Assembly (NCBI GenBank): GCA_963776675.1
Contig: CAVZNR010000027.1
Span: 1-64,000, forward strand
Direction of reading: 5' to 3'
DNA length: 64,000 nucleotides
Source of the DNA: Hyphomicrobium_A sp963776675
Lineage (GTDB): Bacteria; Pseudomonadota; Alphaproteobacteria; Rhizobiales; Hyphomicrobiaceae
Shown here in pieces: positions 57,270-64,000 of the stretch. Each line of letters opens with the position of its first letter. Positions within the stretch are counted from its first letter, which is position 1. A program made the position numbers and the translations under genes. Under the pieces are notes generated by a model. That model was not told where the DNA came from, ran no database searches, and saw only the letters and a list, made by a program, of their open reading frames with translations.

Positions 57270-59088
57270 TCAGTCCTTGTCGGAGCTGAGGCCCGCGCGC
57301 ACGATGCCGGCAATCTCCTCGTACATGCCCATGACCGGGGCCACCGCGCGGTGGAAGGCCGTCTTGGTGACGATCGTGTCGTGCAACACGAGAACGTCGA
57401 TGCCCGTCGACAAAAAGCACTCCACGGCGTCGCGCGGCGTCTCGACGATGGGCTCGCCCTTGACGTTGAACGAGGTGTTGATGAGCACGGGCACGCCGGT
57501 CAGCGCCTCGAACTCCTTCAAGAGCCGGTAGAGCCGCTCGTTGGTCTCCTTGCTCACGGTCTGCACGCGCGCGGTGCCGTCGACGTGGACGATGGCCGGG
57601 ATCTTGTCGCGCCATGCGCGGCTCACGGGCTTGGCCATGAGCATGAAGGGTGACTCGCCCGCGCCTTCGAAGATTTCACCAGCCCGCTCCGCGAGCACGA
57701 TCGGGGCGAAGGGACGGAAGGCCTGGCGATGCTTCACGCGGGCGTTGAGGGTGTCCTTCATCTCAGGCGTGCGCGGATCTGCCAGGATGCTGCGGTTGCC
57801 GAGCGCACGCGGACCGAACTCGGAGGGCCCCTGCAGCCAGCCGATCACATTGCCGTCGGCCAGCAGCTTGGCGGTCTCGGCGCAGATATCGTCGCTGCGG
57901 CGCGCCGCCGTCTCGTAGCGCGTGAGGCCCTTGGCGAGCGCCGCCTCGATGTCGTCGTCGCCGTAGCTGCGGCCGAGATAGGCGTGCGTCATCACGAACG
58001 AGCGGGGCTTTTTCTGCAGATGCAGATGGCCGTAGTAGGCGCAGCCGATGGCGATGCCGTCGTCGCCCGAAGCCGGCTGGATCCATACGTTGTCGAAGCC
58101 CGCTTCGCGCGCGAGCCGGCCGTTGGCCACGCAGTTGAGGCCGACGCCTCCGGCGATGCACAGGTTCTTGGCGCCTGTCGTCTCGCGCAGCCACTTGGCG
58201 CGTTCCAGCAGCACCATCTCGGTGTCGTCCTGCACGCGCCAGGCCATGTCCTCCCAGTGCTTCACGTGGCAGCTCTTCTCCCAACTGGGATCGCTGTCCG
58301 GCAGCCAAGGCGTACGGAATGCAGCCGTCCATTCGGGAACGATGAGCTCGCCGTCACGCATCTGGGCGAGCGAGGGGAAGGCTGCCGGGGCGCCCGTAGG
58401 GGGCAAGCCCCATCACCTCGCCGCACTTGTTCCAATCGGCAAAGATGTAGCTGGAGACGCGGCTGTAGAGAGCGCCGAGCCCCGGCATGAAGAAGAACTC
58501 GTCGCTGAGGAACCCGCGCGTCGGCTCAAGCCAGACTTTCTTGAGGGTCTCGAGCTCACGGCCGCGGAACCTGTAGTAGCTCTCCGACTCGCGCGCGAGC
58601 GGATTGACGCCCTCGATAAGCTGGCCCGGCTCGTGGATGTCGACGCTATAGTTGCCGACCCCGTCCACGACCATGACGACGCCGTCTTCGAAAGGGCAGG
58701 CGGCAAAGGCGCTGTAGGCGTGCGCGAGGTGGTGGGACAGCGTGACCACCTTGTCGGAGGTGGTGAGAAAGAGCGGGCTCTGGGCGGCCAAGCGGCGCTC
58801 GGTGGTATCCATGAACTCCGGCACGTCCTCGTAGGACAGGCGCGCGTCCATGTCCTCCACCGGCAGCACGTAGCAGTTGCGCACGATGAGCGATACGTCG
58901 TCGAGGGTGATCCCTTCGGCCTTGAGGCAGTAGTCGATCACCTCCTGATAAAAGCCCGTGTCGTGCTTCTCGCGCGTGATGCGCTCTTTGGTGATGGCGT
59001 AGGCGATGGCGCCGTCGCGCAGCAGACATGCGCTTACGTCGTGGTCGTACGCATTTATTCCCAGTATGTAGATATGGTCTTGCGCCAT
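57270..59088 (-). CDS. NodU/CmcH-family O-carbamoyltransferase, one frameshift
   Basis: N-terminal Kae1-like part: ILGINAYDHDVSACLLRDGA, HHLAHAYSAFAACPF and VVDGVGNYSVDI (His ligands and ATP/carbamoyl-adenylate site). The frame breaks near 58395 (net -2; one CG restores YGRAPAAFPSLAQMRDGEL). C-terminal half: LCIAGGVGLNCVANGRL, GPSEFGPRALGNRSILADPR and LTGVPVLINTSFNVKGEPIV, the Carbam_trans_C pattern. Moves carbamoyl from carbamoyl phosphate to a hydroxyl of a sugar or antibiotic precursor. No biosynthetic cluster surrounds it. Confidence 0.88.
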
Positions 59089-59189
59089 CGGCTCTTTCTG
59101 CTGATTTGTAATGGCAAATATCTTGGCACGGCCGCCGTTTGGCGCGATAGTGACCGCAGATACACGCCCGGCAGCAGGAGGGCAATTGC

Positions 59190-59534
59190 ATGAAGGAATT
59201 TGTCGTCGCCGCAGCTAAGGCGACTTGGAACGGCGTCACCTCGATGGGCCGGGGTCTGAGGCGCGGCGTGATCGCGACCTGTGCCGTCGTGGCCATGGTC
59301 GTCGTCTACGGGCTCGGCTCCATCGGAAGCTATGGTCTCAGTGTTGCGGGCATCTCGACCGTAGCGCTGGCCACATCGGCCACCAAGGCGGACGCGCGCA
59401 GGCGCAGGCACCGTCGCCGCCACAGCTGGAGACGACGCCGGCGCGGCTGGGGCCTGTGGATCGGCCCCCGCAGAAGGCGTCGGCGCAGGTGGCACAGACG
59501 CCGCCGGAGAAGGGGCATCTACCTCTATCTGTAA
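59190..59534 (+). CDS. Small membrane/secreted protein with an extreme arginine-rich tail
   Basis: 114 residues, AGGAGGG before the ATG. Residues about 27-45 (VIATCAVVAMVVVYGLG) are a membrane or signal segment ending near TKADA. The remaining 46 residues hold about 25 Arg in runs of 3 to 7 broken by Trp, His and Gly, ending GIYLYL. Arg codons vary (cgc, cgg, cgt, aga, agg), so this is not a simple DNA repeat. Strong terminator directly after. Function unknown; binding to polyanions (DNA, RNA, LPS or teichoic-type acids) is only a guess. Confidence 0.65.
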   Translation: MKEFVVAAAKATWNGVTSMGRGLRRGVIATCAVVAMVVVYGLGSIGSYGLSVAGISTVALATSATKADARRRRHRRRHSWRRRRRGWGLWIGPRRRRRRRWHRRRRRRGIYLYL

Positions 59535-59537
59535 GGG

Positions 59538-59567
59538 AAAACCGCCGGAGCGATCCGGCGGTTTTTT
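59538..59567 (+). terminator. Rho-independent terminator
   Basis: ACCGCCGGA and TCCGGCGGT (9-bp stem, GCGA loop) followed by TTTTT, 3 bp after the Arg-rich gene. The same hairpin in reverse complement recurs at 62203-62224. Confidence 0.9.
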
Positions 59568-59786
59568 CGTGCGGGCAGACACTTGCGACCCCGTGCCTAT
59601 TTTCCTAGCAGGAAAAAAAGTTTCCAACGAAGGATATTCACGCTAGCATCTTCGCACCTGCGAGATGAGGGAGGAGCCAGGCAATAGGCGTCGCAGGCCC
59701 GAGTGCAGTCGCCACAAACGCGGTCGCCCACGGGGAGCAGGGAGCGCGCCCACTATCTCAAATTGTTCTGAGCGACCGAGGAGCCG

Positions 59787-61149
59787 ATGGACCAGAAAGT
59801 TCCCGACGACGTCAGCCAGCTCGCCGAGCACCTGGCCGACCGCAACGTCAAATTCCTGATGGCCAGCTTTTCCGACATGCACGGCGTGTCGAAGACCAAA
59901 ATCGTCCCGCTCGACCACATCGCGCAGATGATGGCGGGCTCGGAGCTCTATACCGGCGCCGCGCTCGACGGCGTGCCGCAGGACGTGTCCGATGAGGAGG
60001 TCTCCGCGCATCCCGATCCCAACTCGGTGGTGGTGCTCCCCTGGCAGCCCGACGTCGCCTGGTTCGCAAGCGACTTGTGGTGCGAGGGAAAGCCGTTCGA
60101 GCCGTGCGCGCGCAATACCCTGAAGCGGCAGCTGCAGGCGGCGCTCGACATGGGCTATGCCATGAAGTTCGGCATGGAGGCGGAGTTCTTCGTCTTCAAG
60201 GACACCGAGGACGGCGGCTACGAGCCGCTCTCGACGCTGCCGCATCTGGCCAAGCCCGCCTACGACGCGACCCGTCTCATTGACAATCTGCCGTGGATCT
60301 CCGACCTCGTCACCGCCATGAACGGGCTCGGCTGGGGCGTCTACTCCTTCGACCACGAGGATGGCATCGGACAGTTCGAGATCGACTTTAACTACGCCGA
60401 CGCGCTGACCATGGCGGACCGCTACGTGTTCTTCCGCTTCATGGCCAACTCGATCGCGCGCCGCCACGGCGCGTTCGCGACCTTCATGCCCAAGCCGCTC
60501 GGCGACAGGGCGGGCTCGGGCGCCCACTTCAATATTTCGTTCGCCGATCCCGAGCACGGGCCAGAACCTGTTTTCGGACCCGGGCGACAAGCGCGGCAAC
60601 AAACTCTCAGAGCTCGGCTACCACTTCCTGGGCGGCGTGCTCAAGCACGTGCCTGCGATCTGCGCCGTCTGCTCGCCGACGGTGAACAGCTACAAGCGGC
60701 TGATCAAGCAGGGCAGCATGTCCGGCTTTACCTGGGCGCCGGTGTTCGCCTGCTACGGCAACAACAACCGCACCAACTCGCTGCGTATTCCGCTTGCCGG
60801 CGGACGCGTCGAGCTGCGCCCCGCCGACAGCTCCTGCAATCCCTACCTGGGCGCAGCGCTCGTGCTCGCCGCCGGGCTCGAAGGCATTCGCGAGAAAATT
60901 GATCCGGGCGAGCCGCACCGCGAGAACATGTACATGAAATCTCCCGAGGAGCTCGATGCGCTCGGCATCAAGCTTCTGCCGCGCACGCTTGAAGAGGCGG
61001 TCGACGCCTTCGAGGCCGACCCGCTGACCAAGGAGGTGTTCGGTGCTGGCCTGCACGACTCGTGGATTACATTCAAACGCGAGGAGTGGTCGAGCTACCA
61101 CAACCACGTCTCCGACTGGGAGCGCGCGCGCTACTTGAAGTTCTTCTGA
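59787..61149 (+). CDS. Type III glutamine synthetase-like ligase (GlnT/GmaS group), one frameshift
   Basis: About 453 residues. N-terminal KFLMASFSDMHGVSKTKIVP (beta-grasp), then catalytic-domain motifs: KFGMEAEFFVFKD (Glu), DHEDGIGQFEIDFNYADAL, FATFMPKPLGDRAGSGAHFN and NNNRTNSLRIP, with ELRPADSSCNPYLGAALVLA. The frame changes near 60553 (net -2 or +1) within PEHG-QNLFSDPGDK. This subgroup includes the rhizobial type III enzyme and gamma-glutamylmethylamide synthetase; sequence alone does not separate them here. It would join glutamate with ammonia or methylamine using ATP. The MetX-like gene follows after 20 bp. Confidence 0.85.
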
Positions 61150-61169
61150 GAAAACCCGCTGCAGGCAGC

Positions 61170-62198
61170 ATGAACGACCAGCAGGCCTTCATCGCCGATC
61201 TCGACTTGCAGTGTGGCTTGCGTCTGCCCGGCGCGCGGCTTGTCTACAAGACGTACGGGACGCTGAACGAGGATGGCTCGAATGCGATCCTCTTTCCCAC
61301 GCGCTTCGGCGGAACCCACGAGCAGAACGAGTTCCTGATCAAGCCCGGCATGGCGCTCGATCCCGAGCGCTACTTCATCATCGTGCCGAACATGCTGGGC
61401 AACGGCGTCTCGTCCTCGCCCGGCAACACGCCGCATCCGCTCGGCCAGGGAGGCTTTCCCCACGTCACGATCTACGACAACGTCCGCTTCCAGCACCGCC
61501 TGCTGACGGAGGTTTTCGGCGTCGAGCGCCTCGCGCTCGCGGTGGGCTGGTCGATGGGCGCGCAGCAGTGCTTCCAGTGGGCGGCGCTCTATCCCGACAT
61601 GGTGGCGCGGCTCGCCTGCCTGTGCGGAACGGCCAAGACCACCGAGCACAACCGCGTGTTCCTGGAGAGCCTGCGCGCCGCTATTCGCGCCGACCAAGGC
61701 TTTGCCGACGGCTTCTACGAGGCGCCGCCGCTGATGGGCCTGCGCGCGACGGGCCGCATCTACGCCGGCTGGGCCTACTCGCAGGAATGGTATCGTCGGC
61801 GCTGCTACCGCGAGCTCGGCTACGTCTCGCTCGACGACTTTCTCGTGCGCTACTGGGACGGCCTGTTCGAAAAGCGCGATGCCAATTCCATCATGTCCAT
61901 GACCTGGACCTGGATCCACAACGACATCAGCGCCAACGAGGTGTTTGGCGGCGACCTCGCCGCAGCCCTCGGCGCCATCACGGCGCCTACCGTTCTCATG
62001 CCGTGCGCGACCGATCTCTACTTCACGACCGAGGACGCGCGCGCCGAGCTGGCGCAGCTCAAGCAGGGCAGCCTGGTCGAGATCCCTTCGCATTGGGGGC
62101 ACATGGCCGGCGCCGGGCAGAGCAAGGAAGCAACCGCGTTCATCGACGCGGCAGCTGAAAGCGCTGCTGGCGACCTGACGGATCCGGCTCGCTCATGA
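61170..62198 (+). CDS. Alpha/beta hydrolase of the homoserine O-acetyltransferase-like (MetX) family
   Basis: 342 residues. MetX-like start LRLPGARLVYKTYGTLNEDG, nucleophile Ser in AVGWSMGAQQCFQWAALYP, Asp in MPCATDLYFTTED and His in PSHWGHMAGAGQ. True MetX usually has the motif GGSMGGMQ and an R-lined acetyl-CoA tunnel; here GWSMGAQQ replaces it, so the substrate is probably different. Close spacing to the glutamine synthetase-like gene suggests a shared pathway, perhaps amide or amine catabolism. Confidence 0.8.
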   Translation: MNDQQAFIADLDLQCGLRLPGARLVYKTYGTLNEDGSNAILFPTRFGGTHEQNEFLIKPGMALDPERYFIIVPNMLGNGVSSSPGNTPHPLGQGGFPHVTIYDNVRFQHRLLTEVFGVERLALAVGWSMGAQQCFQWAALYPDMVARLACLCGTAKTTEHNRVFLESLRAAIRADQGFADGFYEAPPLMGLRATGRIYAGWAYSQEWYRRRCYRELGYVSLDDFLVRYWDGLFEKRDANSIMSMTWTWIHNDISANEVFGGDLAAALGAITAPTVLMPCATDLYFTTEDARAELAQLKQGSLVEIPSHWGHMAGAGQSKEATAFIDAAAESAAGDLTDPARS

Positions 62199-62233
62199 AA
62201 AAACCGCCGGATCGCTCCGGCGGTTTTGTTTTT
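62197..62233 (+). terminator. Rho-independent terminator
   Basis: A run, 9-bp stem ACCGCCGGA / TCCGGCGGT with TCGC loop, then TTTGTTTTT, beginning at the stop codon of the MetX-like gene. It faces the convergent pnp end and could serve both. The 22-bp core is the exact reverse complement of the hairpin at 59541-59562. Confidence 0.9.
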
Positions 62234-62253
62234 ATCGAGCGTCGACGTAAGGC

Positions 62254-64000
62254 TCAGCCGGCCTCGCGGCGCGGGCCGCGTCCGCGGCCGCCACCGCCTT
62301 CACGCCGCGGCGGACGCGAGGCGCTGAACTCGGCCTCGGGGTCGGGCTCGCCTTCGGCGCGCGGGATCTCCTGGCCGGTCGTCTGGTCGATGATCTTCAT
62401 GGAGAGCCGCGTCTTGCCGCGGTCGTCGAAGCCCAGAAGCTTGACGTAGACCTCCTGGCCCTCCTTGACGACCTCGCCGACGGTGGCGGGGCGCCCGGGC
62501 GCCAGCTGCGAGATGTGCACCAGGCCGTCCTTGGCGCCGAAGAAGTTCACGAAGGCGCCGAAGTCCATGATCTTCACGACCTTGCCCTTGTAGATCGTGC
62601 CGACCTCGGGCTCGGACGTGATCTCCTTGATGCGCCGCAGGGCCTCCTCGATCGACTCGCGCTTGGCGGCGGCGACCTTCACCGTGCCGTCGTCGTCGAT
62701 GTCGATCTTGGCGCCGGACTCGGCGACGATCTCGCGGATCACCGAGCCGCCCGAGCCGATCACCTCACGGATCTTGTCGGTCGGGATCTTGATGGTCTCG
62801 ATGCGCGGGGCGTGCTCGCCCAGCTCGGTGCGGGCGGTGCCCAGCGCCTTGCCCATCTCGCCGAGGATGTGCATGCGGCCTTCGCGCGCCTGATCGAGCG
62901 CGACGCGCATGATCTCCTCGGTGATGCCGGTGATCTTGATGTCCATCTGCAGGGACGTGATGCCCTGATCCGTGCCGGCCACCTTGAAGTCCATGTCGCC
63001 CAGATGGTCCTCGTCGCCGAGGATGTCGGAGAGCACGGCGAAGTCTTCGCCCTCCTTGATGAGGCCCATCGCGATGCCGGCCACCGGCGACTTGATCGGC
63101 ACGCCCGCGTCCATGAGGGCGAGCGAGGTGCCGCACACGGTCGCCATCGAGGACGAGCCGTTCGACTCGGTGATCTCGGAGACGATGCGGATGGTGTAGG
63201 GGAACGCGTCGTGATCCGGCATGATCGGGTGCACGGCGCGCCAAGCGAGCTTGCCGTGGCCGATCTCGCGCCGGCCGGGGCCGCCCATGCGGCCCGTCTC
63301 GCCCACCGAGAACGGCGGGAAGTTGTAGTGGAGCATGAAGCGCTCTTTGCGGGTGCCTTCGAGCGCGTCGACGAACTGCTCGTCCTCGCCCGTGCCCAAA
63401 GTCGCCACCACCAGCGCCTGCGTCTCGCCGCGCGTGAACAGCGCCGAGCCGTGCGTGCGGGGCAGAACGTGCACCTCCGACAGGATGGGGCGCACCGTCT
63501 TGAGGTCGCGTCCATCGATGCGCTTGCCCGTCTTGACGACGTCGTTGCGCACGATCTCGCTCTGCAGCGCCTTGAACGTACCGGCGAGCAGAACCTGCTC
63601 GCTGGCATCGCCCTCGGGCAACTCGATCCCCTCGAGCACCTTCTGCTTGGCTGCGGCGACCAGCTCCTGACGCTTCTGCTTCTCCTTGGTGGAGAAGGCA
63701 GCGCGCAGATCCGCCTCGGCGATCTTCTTGACCTGGGCGGCGTACTTCTGGGAGTCGGGGAGCTTGATGTCCCAGGCGTCCTTCGCGGCCTTCTCGGCGA
63801 GCTTGATGATCGCCTTGATAACGGGCTGGAACTGCGCATGCCCGAACATCACGGCTTCGAGCATCTGCTTCTCGGGCAGCTCCTTGGCTTCCGATTCGAC
63901 CATCATCACCGCGTCCTGCGTGCCGGCAATGACGAGGTCGAGGGCGCTTTCGGCCATCTCGTCGATCATCGGGTTCAAGACGAACTCGCCGCCGATGACG
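62254..64000 (-). CDS. pnp: Polyribonucleotide nucleotidyltransferase, 5' end outside window
   Basis: 582 residues are visible, the N-terminal part is cut at the window edge. Second RNase PH core from about ALFTRGETQALVVATLGTGE through PFSVGETGRMGGPGRREIGH and MGLIKEGEDFAVLSDILGDE. KH domain IKIPTDKIREVIGSGGSVIR and S1 domain GTIYKGKVVKIMDFGAFVNF. The C-terminus has an Arg/Gly tail. 3' exonuclease of the degradosome. The usual upstream neighbour rpsO would be beyond the right edge. Confidence 0.95.
   Translation of the reverse strand, partial: VIGGEFVLNPMIDEMAESALDLVIAGTQDAVMMVESEAKELPEKQMLEAVMFGHAQFQPVIKAIIKLAEKAAKDAWDIKLPDSQKYAAQVKKIAEADLRAAFSTKEKQKRQELVAAAKQKVLEGIELPEGDASEQVLLAGTFKALQSEIVRNDVVKTGKRIDGRDLKTVRPILSEVHVLPRTHGSALFTRGETQALVVATLGTGEDEQFVDALEGTRKERFMLHYNFPPFSVGETGRMGGPGRREIGHGKLAWRAVHPIMPDHDAFPYTIRIVSEITESNGSSSMATVCGTSLALMDAGVPIKSPVAGIAMGLIKEGEDFAVLSDILGDEDHLGDMDFKVAGTDQGITSLQMDIKITGITEEIMRVALDQAREGRMHILGEMGKALGTARTELGEHAPRIETIKIPTDKIREVIGSGGSVIREIVAESGAKIDIDDDGTVKVAAAKRESIEEALRRIKEITSEPEVGTIYKGKVVKIMDFGAFVNFFGAKDGLVHISQLAPGRPATVGEVVKEGQEVYVKLLGFDDRGKTRLSMKIIDQTTGQEIPRAEGEPDPEAEFSASRPPRREGGGGRGRGPRREAG

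Overview
The window is a GC-rich chromosomal segment from an alphaproteobacterium, most likely of the Hyphomicrobiales (Rhizobiales). Evidence: a tRNA-His without G-1 and with a G1:U72 / A73 acceptor end, an Irr-type iron regulator divergent from fabA-fabB-fabI, a coaBC-dut pair, a phasin, and SqrR/BigR-type and DUF2380-type genes typical of that group. I cannot name a genus.

Layout. 1-2430: the 3' end of a very large NRPS-like gene (Pls/PosA-type terminal domain) coupled to its own Sfp-type phosphopantetheinyl transferase. 2358-7655: an AhpD-like protein, a small DUF2892 membrane protein and a SqrR/BigR-type repressor, divergent from an RND efflux pair. 7668-11251: an outer-membrane-type protein, weak small ORFs and a secreted glycoside hydrolase. 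11527-14938: a lower-GC island with three surface-glycan genes (KpsS-like, GT92-like, DUF707), ending at tRNA-His. 15467-21025: phasin, a histidine kinase and a ferric-iron ABC operon with an unusual 12-cysteine protein, preceded by a good Irr-box candidate. 21042-28788: an M14-type deacylase, an AsmA-like protein, a DUF4212/SSS symporter/glpD operon and a TPR protein. 28981-35293: coaBC, dut, cysK, an ARPP-1 protein, a DUF3616 protein and a ThiF/MoeB-like enzyme. 35309-41111: DUF4189, a D-2-hydroxyacid dehydrogenase, an SH3 protein, irr, fabA, fabB and fabI. 41211-47002: a cationic secreted peptide, murI, a Cu-type P1B ATPase and a tandem-repeat LTXXQ protein. 47408-51876: agmatine to putrescine (aguA, aguB), an aldose epimerase, and a Mo-oxidoreductase with cytochrome b561. 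52178-57257: a stand-alone EAL protein, a cupin, a DUF2380 protein and a NarL-type two-component pair. 57270-64000: an orphan NodU-type carbamoyltransferase, an Arg-rich protein, a type III glutamine synthetase-like enzyme, a MetX-like hydrolase and the start-less end of pnp.

Sequence quality. About 25 reading-frame breaks occur in otherwise family-typical genes, including murI. Most are net -2 (or +1), and at many of them restoring one CG dinucleotide rebuilds the expected protein. I therefore annotate broken genes as single CDSs and treat the breaks as probable consensus errors rather than gene decay. The possible exception is the RND efflux pair, where they are densest.

How the genes connect. 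Iron: Irr (37560-38003) and the box at 17496-17512 upstream of the Fe(III) transporter. Envelope: fatty acid synthesis, glycan island, AsmA, LTXXQ. Nitrogen: aguAB and the glutamine synthetase homologue. Secondary metabolism: NRPS-like end plus PPTase, and the carbamoyltransferase.
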